Assembly (NCBI GenBank): GCA_023384675.1
Contig: JAHDVK010000013.1
Span: 89,139-153,138 of the forward strand
Source: Bryobacteraceae bacterium
GTDB taxonomy: Bacteria > Acidobacteriota > Terriglobia > Bryobacterales > Bryobacteraceae
Length of the DNA: 64,000 nt
Direction of reading: 5' to 3'
Shown here: positions 33,137 through 41,437 of the stretch, one piece after another
How positions within the stretch are numbered: the stretch's first letter is position 1
Layout of the letters: each line of letters begins with the position of its first letter
Made by a program: the position numbers and the translations under genes
The notes under the pieces: model-generated
What the model was told of the DNA's origin: nothing
The model's database searches: none
Seen by the model: the letters and a program-made list of their open reading frames with translations, nothing else

Positions 33137-36100
33137 CGCCCCCCTCCCCGCTGCGTCCCGTCCGACGCCAGCGGCCGCAACAGCCGCAGCGCCCGTCGTG
33201 TATTCCACTTCGCCCGGTACTCGCGCAATTCCTCGCTCTCCGGGTACCGCTGATGCGCCGGATACGGATAGCTCTCCATCCCATGGAACGGCAGCGGCTC
33301 CACGGTCTGAGAGAAGGCTGTATTCGCGTCCCGGTCCTTCGCCCAACCCACGACCTTCAACAGAAAATCGCGCTTCCACCCGGTGGGCAGCGGCGGCAGC
33401 GTCCCGGCCTCATACTCCAGCCGCAACTCGTCGCCCGACCCGAACACCACCAGTTTGTTATCCGAAGCCCGCAGCAACTCCGCCACCGGCCCGTAGCGCG
33501 TGTACATGCCCGGCGTCGGATTCCACAAAGAAGCCATCAGCGGCTGGCCGTAAAAAAACATTTCCGGCTGTTTTCGTTGTGGATGAATCAGCGTCCGCGC
33601 AAAACCCCGGAACCGCAGGCCCGCCCGCGCCGGCTTCAGCGCCGTCAGCCGCGCCTCCGGCTCGCCCGCGTCTTCACTCAGGAAGATCTCGTCCCAGAAC
33701 ACGCACAAATTCGTCACAATCCGCAGTTCCCGCCGCTCCCCGATGAACTTGCCCGTCAAATCCACCGCGATCGTCTTCGGCTTACCCGCCGGCATGCCCA
33801 TGTCTTCGATCACCGTCACCCATTCTCCGCGTTCGTCCTTTGCCTGCAAATACGGAGGAACCAGCCCTGCGCGCGTTTCCTGCGCCTGCGCCAGGAAGGT
33901 GCTGCCATCGGCCCAATCCACCCACCCATGCAGAATCAGCACCGCGCGGTTCGCCTGCGCCGCGCCCCTGAAATCCAATTCCAGCGTGTGCATCGCCGCC
34001 ACGCCTTGCAGGTTGTGTTCGAACCCATCGGGGTACCGGCGGTCACGCCGCCGCACCCGGTCCGTCACGTCGCGCCGCCCATCCTCCAGCGCCTGCCGCG
34101 GATACACCTTCTCGCGCGCCCCAAACAGCCGGAACTCCGGAAACGGCGGCGCCTTCCACTTATCGTTCGTGAACACCTCCATCCCGGCCGGATGGTCCAC
34201 CGCGATCAGCTCTACCTCATCCACATAGCTGACCTCGCTCAACTCCTCCGTCACGCGCACCTCATACCCCCCGCCGCGCGGCTTCAGCCGCGAACCGTCG
34301 ATCCAGATGTACTCATCATGGTCCACCGGAAAGTAGGTGCCATCGCCCGCCGCCGCGCCCAGCGGAGCCACGCCCAGCACGTCCGTGATGTATTCGAACT
34401 CGCGCCCGTTCCACGTCCAGATCAATGGACAAGAGCCCGACAGCCGCTGCGCCTCCTCATAACGGTATGCCGCGCCCGCCTTCTGCCGCATTTCGTTTTG
34501 GATCAGCCCGTTCGGCCAGGTGATGCGCACCGTCTCCGCCAGCGGCTCGCCGCGCATACCGAACAGCAGCGGCACGCCGCGGTACGTCTGCTTCTGATAC
34601 AGAAGCCCCGCCTTCACCTCCACTTCCGCCCCCGGCGCCAGTTTCAGGTTCTTGATACCGGCCAGTTGCACGTTGAGCCAGTTGCCCATTCCTTCGGTCT
34701 GGTTCAACGCCCGCTGCACGCGCCCCTGCTCCGTCACCCACGCCACATCGACGCGGCCATCGCCGTCGAAGTCGGCGGCGGCATACACCGTGCCCGGCAA
34801 AAGCCCGTCCACCTGCACCGCGCCGCCCCACCGGCCTTCGCCCAGGCCGCGCGCCACGCCCCGTGCCGTCACCACATCCAACAGCCCTCGGTTCGCGAAG
34901 TCGCCCAGCGCCCCGGGCCGCCCCGGCCATCCGGTCTGCCGGAAACCGGCAGCCTCATTCAGCGCCGCGCCCTCGGCCCACAAAAGATCCGGACGTCCGT
35001 CGTTGTTGACATCCGCCGCCTTCAACTGCGCCGCCCCCGCCGGCAGGGCCTCGATCGTCACCGCCTCATACTGCGCCCCCAGCCGGTCGCGATACCAGAC
35101 GCCGGCCCGGTCCTTGTAGGAAACGATCACGTCGTGCGCCTTCGTGTCCGGCGTCACCCGCGTCACGACACCCGACACCGCCTCGCCCGGCCCGAAGGGA
35201 AAATCCCCGGACCGGTCCGCGAATCCCGCCTGGCCCTGGTTTCGCAAAAGCACGCTTTTCTGCCCCAGAAGCAGCAAATCGAGGTCATAATCGTGGTCAA
35301 AATCCACCCAAACCGCCGCGTTGAAGCCCGCGTCGGGCATTTTCGCGCCGTGCCTTCTGAACGTGCCGCGCTCGTTCCGGAACAACAGCGGCCCTTTGTG
35401 CGTCACCACGCACAAATCCGCCCAACCATCGTTGTCGAAGTCCCCCGCAGCCACGCTGACCACGTATTCCAGGCCCTCCAGGGCCGGCTGCCGGGACGGG
35501 GTCATCCCCTTCAAATACACCGCCACGCCCCGCGAACTCGCCACCACCAGATCTGCCAGCCCGTCGCCGTCCACATCCATCACTTCGAGTTGCGCCGACG
35601 CCGGATCGGTCTCCCCCGCCGCCGGTTCCGCCGCCGCAAACCGCGGCGCCGCAGCCACGCCCGCATCCTTCGACCGCCCCGACTCGATCGCCTCCACCAG
35701 TTCCGAGTACATGCTCCATTCCACGTCCTCGTTGCCCGCCCCGGCGGCCTCCTGCCGCTTGCGCAGATCCTGGAACCGGGCAAACTCGCGCTTGGCTCCC
35801 TCCGCCTTGCCCGACTGCCGGTAAGCGTTGAATAATTGAAAATGGGGCGCGGCGAAATATGGATCTAATCTCGCCGCCAATTCGAATTTCTTTAGCGCCT
35901 CGTCCCCGCGATCAGCCAATTTATACAAAACGCCCAGGTTGTATTGCGTGATCGGCTCCGCCGGGTCCAACTGCGCCATCCGCTCCAACTGCGCGATCGC
36001 CCGCTCCGTCTCACCCAGTTTCTTCAGCTCGATTCCAAGGTTGAACCAGGTGTGCGGCAGCGACGGATCCGCCTTCTGCACCGCCTCCAGTTCCCGCATC

Positions 36101-36363
36101 CCCTCTTCCGTACGCCCCGCCCGCAATAGCGCCAACCCATAATTCAGACGGTCCGGCAGCGACTCCGGACGCAGCGCCCACGCCGCCCGCAACTGCTCCG
36201 CCGCCTCTGCCTGCGTCGTGGGGTTCTCGTAAAATGCCTTGCCCAGCGTCCTCGCCCGCACCAGACGCTCGTCCAATGCTCCTTCACCGCTGCCCTGCCC
36301 GAGTACGACAAACGCCAGCGCCACCGTCCCTGCCAGCGCCGGGAACCAGCCCCAGTTCTTCAT
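33133..36363 (-). CDS. TPR/FG-GAP/ASPIC-UnbV protein, first gene of the cytochrome operon
   Basis: Large protein of 1076 residues with an N-terminal hydrophobic segment (WFPALAGTVALAFVVLG). TPR repeats fill about 35-225 (NLGIELKKLGETERAIAQLE, YNLGVLYKL). VCBS blades follow (DVDGDGLADL, DFDNDGWADL, DVNNDGRPDL, DFDGDGRVDV), then an ASPIC/UnbV-like stretch (VRITWPNG). The last 400 residues form a beta-rich domain of unknown kind. ATG 36363 is preferred, though an in-frame ATG at 36405 would add 14 residues; no clear ribosome site decides. It overlaps the cytochrome gene by four bases and probably acts with it. Confidence 0.85.
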   Translation of the reverse strand: MKNWGWFPALAGTVALAFVVLGQGSGEGALDERLVRARTLGKAFYENPTTQAEAAEQLRAAWALRPESLPDRLNYGLALLRAGRTEEGMRELEAVQKADPSLPHTWFNLGIELKKLGETERAIAQLERMAQLDPAEPITQYNLGVLYKLADRGDEALKKFELAARLDPYFAAPHFQLFNAYRQSGKAEGAKREFARFQDLRKRQEAAGAGNEDVEWSMYSELVEAIESGRSKDAGVAAAPRFAAAEPAAGETDPASAQLEVMDVDGDGLADLVVASSRGVAVYLKGMTPSRQPALEGLEYVVSVAAGDFDNDGWADLCVVTHKGPLLFRNERGTFRRHGAKMPDAGFNAAVWVDFDHDYDLDLLLLGQKSVLLRNQGQAGFADRSGDFPFGPGEAVSGVVTRVTPDTKAHDVIVSYKDRAGVWYRDRLGAQYEAVTIEALPAGAAQLKAADVNNDGRPDLLWAEGAALNEAAGFRQTGWPGRPGALGDFANRGLLDVVTARGVARGLGEGRWGGAVQVDGLLPGTVYAAADFDGDGRVDVAWVTEQGRVQRALNQTEGMGNWLNVQLAGIKNLKLAPGAEVEVKAGLLYQKQTYRGVPLLFGMRGEPLAETVRITWPNGLIQNEMRQKAGAAYRYEEAQRLSGSCPLIWTWNGREFEYITDVLGVAPLGAAAGDGTYFPVDHDEYIWIDGSRLKPRGGGYEVRVTEELSEVSYVDEVELIAVDHPAGMEVFTNDKWKAPPFPEFRLFGAREKVYPRQALEDGRRDVTDRVRRRDRRYPDGFEHNLQGVAAMHTLELDFRGAAQANRAVLILHGWVDWADGSTFLAQAQETRAGLVPPYLQAKDERGEWVTVIEDMGMPAGKPKTIAVDLTGKFIGERRELRIVTNLCVFWDEIFLSEDAGEPEARLTALKPARAGLRFRGFARTLIHPQRKQPEMFFYGQPLMASLWNPTPGMYTRYGPVAELLRASDNKLVVFGSGDELRLEYEAGTLPPLPTGWKRDFLLKVVGWAKDRDANTAFSQTVEPLPFHGMESYPYPAHQRYPESEELREYRAKWNTRRALRLLRPLASDGTQRGGGR

Positions 36364-36433
36364 TCTGACAATTGAGCCACAGCGGCCACTTTGGCGCAAT
36401 AGCATCAATACACTAGCGGTAAGAATGAAGACA

Positions 36434-36471
36434 GGAAGGGGCGAAACCGGCGCCCCGGCTTCGCCCCTTCC
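36434..36471 (-). terminator. Strong hairpin terminator after the CHRD gene
   Basis: A perfect 12-base-pair stem: GGAAGGGGCGAA at 36434-36445 pairs with TTCGCCCCTTCC at 36460-36471, with a 14-base loop. On the minus strand it is followed by TGTCTTCATTCTTACC, which is T-rich but not a pure T tract. It starts 9 bases after the CHRD stop. Confidence 0.7.
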
Positions 36472-36479
36472 CGGTGGAC

Positions 36480-38576
36480 TTACTGCACCAGGATTGTCGC
36501 CCGGTTCGACAACACGGGCTGAGGCGTCACACCCGCGGGCGGTATCTGCGACACCACCACTTCCGCCGTCCCGGCGACTCCGGCCGGCACGGTCAGCACC
36601 ACCCGGTTCAGACCCGCAACCCCCGGCCAGGCTGTCGCCCGAACGCCGGTCGCGGCCCTGCCTCCAATGCTCACTTGCAACGGTCCGGCCACCATCGCCT
36701 CGGGATCCGACGGCGCGTATTCGCCCGTCGTCAACCCCGGCAGCACCTGGCCCAGACCGGTCATCAGCAGCGCGATCGAGTCCCCGGCCTGCGCCGGATT
36801 GCCCGGCCCGATCAGCGACATGTCGCTGACCCGAAACGCAATCGCCCCCACTTCGTCGAAGTAGAGAACCGGTGCGATCTGCTGGACCGTCAAAACCGCC
36901 TCCATGCCCGGGCCGTTCGAGTTGCTCACCACGACCGGATGGTCGCCCGCGGACACCCCCGCCGGCACCTGCGCGACGATGAAGTCCGTCGGAATGAAAC
37001 TCGCGTCCCGGCCCAACGTGACGATCGCGGCTTCCATGCCGCCGACGGTAACGGTGGTGCCGTTCAACCTCAGCGGCGCGGCGGCCTCAAACGAACCCGA
37101 ATCGGCCGGAACCCGGAACAGGTTCTGTCCGAAAATCGTGATCAAACCGAGTGGCGCGCCCGTCCGGAAGTCCGGATGGCTCACCCCGCTCAGAATCGCC
37201 GACACCTCGGGCCGCACCGAAGTCTCCTCCATCAACTGCGCCCGGACCGCCCCCGGCGCGTTCACCGTCGTGTGCAAGTTAAGGTAATGACTTTCGGGAT
37301 AGATCACCACCGAATTCATCGTCCGAAACGCCGCCGCCGAATCCTGGGTCCTCCAGCGGTAGAGGTTGCCCGCGCCCATCGCGCTCAGCGGCTCGTTGGT
37401 CCGGCTCAATCCCGAATCCAGGGTCACGGGGCCATTCACCCCGGCCAGACCGTCGTGAATGTGCAAACCAGTGAACTGCGTCTCGCCCGGGAAGCGGTAG
37501 TTGACGTCGAAAATCGTCACTCCCGCCAGCACGTGCCCTTCGTTATTCCGCAAAGTATGCAGCGTGAACTCAGCATGGGCCTGCGCGTCCAGGCCCACCA
37601 CCGGCGGCACTTCGTTGCCCGGCAGCATCGTCACCTGGAAAGTGGACTTGTCCGTGTTGCGCATCTGGCCACGAATCGCCCCCGCCGGATTCACCGTCGT
37701 GTGCAGGTTCATGTAATACGCCGCCGGCCGCGCAAACAGCCCGTACAAGGCCGCCACCGACGCCGCATTCCCCATATTCACTTCCGCGCTATAGCGGATG
37801 TTCCCCGCCCCGCTGGCCGCCGCCGGCACCGGACCCTGCAACGCCGAGTTGATCGTCACCGGGCCATTCGCCCCGGCCGCTCCCGTGTGAATGTGCAGGC
37901 CCGTGAAGTTCGTCCCCTCCGGAAAACCCTGATAATTGACGTCAAAAGTGGCTTCCGCGGACGAAAATGCGCCGTTTTCGTTCATTCCCGCCACCAGCAG
38001 CAGCGTCCCCGTTCCCCGCGCATCCACGTTCGCGGGCGGAACCTCGTTGGCGGAACTCAACAGCGTCATCAAGACCAGCGATTGCGCCCGCTCCATCTGG
38101 CCCCGAATCGCTCCGCCCGGGTTCGCCGTCGTGTGCAGATTGACATAGTAGCCCGCCGGATTCGCCAGCACCCCCCGCAGCGCCGCCAGTCCCGCCGCAT
38201 TCGTGGGCGCCACCTGCCCCTGATACTGGAGCAGACCCTGGGCCGGCGCGTCCTCCACCCGGGTGAGCGTCGAATTGATCACCACCGGACCGTTGACCCC
38301 CGCCGCCCCACTGTGAATGTGCAGGCCCGTAAACGTGATCGCTCCCGGGAATTGGTAGCGCACGCCAAAGTCCACAGAACCCGAGACGATCTCTCCGGAA
38401 GCGTCTCTGACGACATGAAGCCAGACGGTTGAAGTGCCGGAAGCGGCAAGATTCACCGGAGGCACTTCGTTGGCGGAGGACAACACCGCCCGGAATGGGA
38501 CTGTCTCCACCGACTGCGCAAGGACCGGCACGGCCAGCGCAAATAACAACACTATAGTCTTTCTCACTGCTTGCAT
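36480..38576 (-). CDS. Secreted triple CHRD-domain protein with TIGR03437-type C terminus
   Basis: Exported 698-residue protein with signal peptide (MQAVRKTIVLLFALAVPVLAQ). Three CHRD repeats lie at about 25-163, 166-306 and 312-452; each has an NEVPP near its start, a GLHIH in the middle (for example 84-88 and 226-230) and a YxNLHTT near its end. The remaining 240 residues match the beta-rich C-terminal domain first described from Solibacter (GLITIFGQNL, ALLMTGLGQVLPG, VVLTVPAGVAG). CHRD domains occur in animal chordin and in many environmental bacteria; function is unknown. GAAAGGGG directly before the ATG is a close ribosome site. Confidence 0.92.
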   Translation of the reverse strand: MQAVRKTIVLLFALAVPVLAQSVETVPFRAVLSSANEVPPVNLAASGTSTVWLHVVRDASGEIVSGSVDFGVRYQFPGAITFTGLHIHSGAAGVNGPVVINSTLTRVEDAPAQGLLQYQGQVAPTNAAGLAALRGVLANPAGYYVNLHTTANPGGAIRGQMERAQSLVLMTLLSSANEVPPANVDARGTGTLLLVAGMNENGAFSSAEATFDVNYQGFPEGTNFTGLHIHTGAAGANGPVTINSALQGPVPAAASGAGNIRYSAEVNMGNAASVAALYGLFARPAAYYMNLHTTVNPAGAIRGQMRNTDKSTFQVTMLPGNEVPPVVGLDAQAHAEFTLHTLRNNEGHVLAGVTIFDVNYRFPGETQFTGLHIHDGLAGVNGPVTLDSGLSRTNEPLSAMGAGNLYRWRTQDSAAAFRTMNSVVIYPESHYLNLHTTVNAPGAVRAQLMEETSVRPEVSAILSGVSHPDFRTGAPLGLITIFGQNLFRVPADSGSFEAAAPLRLNGTTVTVGGMEAAIVTLGRDASFIPTDFIVAQVPAGVSAGDHPVVVSNSNGPGMEAVLTVQQIAPVLYFDEVGAIAFRVSDMSLIGPGNPAQAGDSIALLMTGLGQVLPGLTTGEYAPSDPEAMVAGPLQVSIGGRAATGVRATAWPGVAGLNRVVLTVPAGVAGTAEVVVSQIPPAGVTPQPVLSNRATILVQ

Positions 38577-38616
38577 CCCCTTTCAGGACAACGATGTAAG
38601 CAGTTAAACATAGTCT

Positions 38617-38634
38617 GGGCCGGAAAACCAGCCC
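38617..38634 (-). terminator. Possible terminator hairpin after the PIG-L gene
   Basis: GGGCCGG (38617-38623) pairs with CCAGCCC (38628-38634), one G-T pair included, with a tetraloop. It is 17 bases past the PIG-L stop. Only a weak T run follows, so this is a candidate only. Confidence 0.4.
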
Positions 38635-38651
38635 CCTTTCGTCAGGATTGA

Positions 38652-39500
38652 TTAGCTCATCTTCGCTACCCGCGCCCGCACATCCTCCGCGAACCGCGCG
38701 ATGAACTCCTGGACGTATGCCCCCGGGTCCTTCGCCTCGTCTTCGATCAGCGGCGTCAGATCCATCCCGAAGATCACCGCCTGCGCGGCATCCACCGCGT
38801 GGCTCTCGTGGTACGTCGCGTGCGCCCGCCTCCGCCCCATGGTGGCCAGATCGTAGCGCTTCCCGCCGGTAATCTGCGAATCGAATACCCCCACCAGCGC
38901 CATCGCCACGTTCTCGCGCTCATCCACACGGAACGCCACCTTGTCGGTGTCCACCATCCAATCCAGATCGCGCCACACCTCGCACCCGTAGATCTTCTTC
39001 GGCCGCTGCGCCTTCGGCAGCGAGCGGACCGCCCGGATGGTGTGCATCGTCACGCCGATGTGGGTGTCGTGCTTGTCAGCCAGGTTGTGGGTGTACAAAA
39101 CCTCGGGCCGCGCCGATGCGAGCAGCGCCGCGATATCCGCCGTCGGATTGAGATTCTTCCCGTCTTTCACCGCCGAACTCGGATGATCGAGGAACGCCAC
39201 GCAGGAATATTCACCGACATACGCGGCCTTTTTCTGCTCCATCCGGCGCACCATTTGCATCTCTTGATCCGTATAATCCGCATAAATTCCGCTGCGCGCC
39301 GAACCCGCCCCATTGGTCACGATCGCCGCGCTGAACCACCGGTCGGCGCTGCCAAACCCCGCCAGCACGCCCTCCAGGGCCATGATTTCAACATCGTCCT
39401 GGTGCGCCGCCACCGACATGTGCGTCGTGCGCGCCAGCGCCTCTTCCGCCGGAGTCCCGTCCGGTGCCCACAATTCAGCTGTTTTTACCGAGAATTTCAT
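38652..39500 (-). CDS. PIG-L/LmbE family deacetylase
   Basis: Zinc-dependent N-acetylglucosamine-type deacetylase fold, 282 residues. The metal motif is AAHQDDVE (about 31-38; the family consensus is AHPDDE), and later LYTHNLADKHDTH carries the second His cluster. Family members deacetylate GlcNAc conjugates, for example in mycothiol, bacillithiol or antibiotic pathways. It follows the ROK-type gene by 6 bases, so the two probably act on one amino-sugar compound. The Gln in place of Pro in the motif is unusual but keeps both Asp residues. Confidence 0.87.
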   Translation of the reverse strand: MKFSVKTAELWAPDGTPAEEALARTTHMSVAAHQDDVEIMALEGVLAGFGSADRWFSAAIVTNGAGSARSGIYADYTDQEMQMVRRMEQKKAAYVGEYSCVAFLDHPSSAVKDGKNLNPTADIAALLASARPEVLYTHNLADKHDTHIGVTMHTIRAVRSLPKAQRPKKIYGCEVWRDLDWMVDTDKVAFRVDERENVAMALVGVFDSQITGGKRYDLATMGRRRAHATYHESHAVDAAQAVIFGMDLTPLIEDEAKDPGAYVQEFIARFAEDVRARVAKMS

Positions 39501-39506
39501 GATGAT

Positions 39507-40916
39507 CTACTTGCTCCCTTCCAATGCCGGCAGACTCGCCGCCGCGATCGATTGGCCCACGCGCCGGCTCTTTTCGTCTGGCAGCGCCGGCAATATCCGC
39601 TCGGCCAATCCCGGAAATTCGCCCTGCAATACTTCCTTCGCCTTTTCGAGAATGATGTCGCCGCCGCGCCCGGTGGTCACCCGCCCCAGCACCAGCACGT
39701 GCCTCATCTCATAGAACTCGTCGTAGTGCGCCAGCGCATACCCCACGCACACCCCGATCGATTCATACACCTTCGCCGCCACCTCGTCGCCTGCCTTCAT
39801 CTTCTCCTGCAGCACCACCAACCGCTCGGGCAACCCCATTGCCGCGTCAAACACCATCCCCGCCGACGAAGCGATCCGGTTCGACCCCTGCTGCGAGAAA
39901 AACTGCACTCCGCAACCCGCGTCCCCCGACCATTCATCTACCGGCCCGTTCGCCCGGTAGTCCACCGGCACAAACGCCAGTTCGTTCAACCACCCCGTGA
40001 TGTTGCCTTCGTGGTTCACATAGCCCGCCGCCAGGCTCGACCCGTACGCCAACCCCAGCACCGGGTTCTCGCCCAGAGACATCGACCCCGCCAGCGCCGT
40101 CACCTCGCCATCATTCACCACCTCGAACGGCACGCCCAACTCCTCCCGCATCCGCTCGAACATCGGCGCGATCCGCGCGTCAAACTCCGTCTTCGGCACC
40201 CCCCGGTACAGCGACGCCACCCGCGGACGGTTGTTGATATACACCCCCGCCGCGCTCCCGCCCACCGCATCCAGCCTCGGCAGATGCGCCGCCGCCCGCC
40301 GGATCGAATCCATGATCCCGTCATAGTGGTATTGCGGGTCCGTCGCCGGGCGCGGGTCCCACACCACCTCCTCGCTGAACACCACCTCGCCATCCTTCAC
40401 CGCGCTCGCCTTCCGGTCGCTCGCGCCGAGGTCGAAACCCACGCGGCAGCCATCCAGATGGCGGCCCAGCGGCACGCTCGTCTCCTTCGTCCCCGGGCAC
40501 TCCTCCGCGCGGCACTCCACCACCGTGAACGGGTGCTCGTACACCCCGCCCATGAACTCGAAATCGAACTTCCGCGCGCCCGCCGGCGAGTAAACGGCAC
40601 GAATGTGCTCACCTAAGCCCTTCGGCCCGCCCACCGTCACCTTCCATCCGCCCCGCTGCCACAGCAGGGACTTCACGATCCTCTCGACATACAGCAGCGT
40701 CGCCTCGCGCAGCCCTTTGTCCAGCGGCAGTACGATTGTTTCGTGGGTCGAAATCGATCCATCGGCGCGCTCCAGCGCGATCCGCAGCGGTTTAGCGCCC
40801 AGCGAGCGTGCACGTGTCCGGTACTCGCGGTGAAACAGCGAAGCGGGAAGAAAATCTGGATCCAGAGGAGGAATGAAAGCGGGCCGGACTTCGAGCCCGG
40901 CAACGGATTTGGTCAT
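39507..40916 (-). CDS. ROK-like sugar kinase family protein
   Basis: Protein of 469 residues. Residues about 150-440 form an actin-like ATPase fold of the ROK type: GFDLGASDRKA is the phosphate-1 motif, AVGGSAAGVY and VVNDGEVTAL are further family elements, and LGLAYGSSLAAGY is near the glucose site. The usual ROK zinc signature CxCGxxGC is not present; instead SGDAGCGVQFF is seen. An extra N-terminal domain of about 150 residues with no recognised fold makes it longer than normal ROK kinases (about 300). It is co-transcribed with the PIG-L deacetylase. Kinase activity is likely but not shown. Confidence 0.75.
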   Translation of the reverse strand: MTKSVAGLEVRPAFIPPLDPDFLPASLFHREYRTRARSLGAKPLRIALERADGSISTHETIVLPLDKGLREATLLYVERIVKSLLWQRGGWKVTVGGPKGLGEHIRAVYSPAGARKFDFEFMGGVYEHPFTVVECRAEECPGTKETSVPLGRHLDGCRVGFDLGASDRKASAVKDGEVVFSEEVVWDPRPATDPQYHYDGIMDSIRRAAAHLPRLDAVGGSAAGVYINNRPRVASLYRGVPKTEFDARIAPMFERMREELGVPFEVVNDGEVTALAGSMSLGENPVLGLAYGSSLAAGYVNHEGNITGWLNELAFVPVDYRANGPVDEWSGDAGCGVQFFSQQGSNRIASSAGMVFDAAMGLPERLVVLQEKMKAGDEVAAKVYESIGVCVGYALAHYDEFYEMRHVLVLGRVTTGRGGDIILEKAKEVLQGEFPGLAERILPALPDEKSRRVGQSIAAASLPALEGSK

Positions 40917-40954
40917 AACAACGACCAGTGTATCGTGCCGGCCCCCTCGCCCTC

Positions 40955-40981
40955 TATAATAGGAAGGTCTGACCCGTCAGA
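40955..40981 (+). promoter_or_regulatory. TATAAT element plus 14-base dyad between divergent genes
   Basis: A perfect -10 TATAAT lies at 40955-40960; on the other strand it reads TATTAT, so it could serve the ROK gene as well. No good -35 was found. The dyad TCTGAC-CC-GTCAGA (40968-40981) begins where transcription from this element would start, the position of a repressor site. Confidence 0.45.
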
Positions 40982-40987
40982 GGATCT

Positions 40988-41425
40988 ATGTTCTTCAAGC
41001 GCGAAAAACCTCGTGTGCTTTCCTTTAGCGAACAAATGGACCGCCTCCGCAGCCAGGGCTACTCCGTGGACTCCAGGTCCAACGGCGCGCTGATTCGCAA
41101 AGGCGGCTTTGCTTCACTCGCCCGCGAAACCGCTGATGGAAAGATCGAGTTCCTCGACACCGGCCTCGCCCTCGGCCAAGAAGTCGCCGGCCTCACCAGC
41201 CTCGGCTACCAGATGATCTTCATGACCGAAAGCGGCCGCAAAACCCCCGCCCTCGCCGAACACCTCAGGGGCCTCCACAACTTCGTCGAAGACCTCCGCG
41301 AGGAACTCGGCCTCACCAGCCTCTACAACCAGGCCCTCGGCACCACCAACGAAAAACACCTCTACGACCGCGTCCACCTCCGCGACACGGGCGTCACCCC
41401 CAAGCCTTGGGAAAAACGCGGCTAG
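40988..41425 (+). CDS. Conserved hypothetical protein (145 aa)
   Basis: Soluble protein without a signal peptide, membrane segment or known motif. It begins MFFKREKPRVLSFSEQMDRL, has a mixed alpha/beta middle (ALIRKGGFASLARETADGKIEFLDTGLALGQE) and a helical C-terminal half (LAEHLRGLHNFVEDLREELGL) ending YDRVHLRDTGVTPKPW. GAGGA lies 3 bases before the ATG. Codon use matches its neighbours, so it is a resident gene. It is divergent from the ROK-PIG-L pair and converges with the oxidoreductase gene 12 bases away. Function unknown. Confidence 0.8.
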   Translation: MFFKREKPRVLSFSEQMDRLRSQGYSVDSRSNGALIRKGGFASLARETADGKIEFLDTGLALGQEVAGLTSLGYQMIFMTESGRKTPALAEHLRGLHNFVEDLREELGLTSLYNQALGTTNEKHLYDRVHLRDTGVTPKPWEKRG

Positions 41426-41437
41426 CCGTCCGCAGCC

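Noticed and set aside
33055..35835. 926-residue open frame on the plus strand across the TPR/FG-GAP gene
   Set aside because: It is antisense to a gene with clear domains, and its composition is extremely rich in Arg, Pro and His, the usual mirror of high-GC codons.
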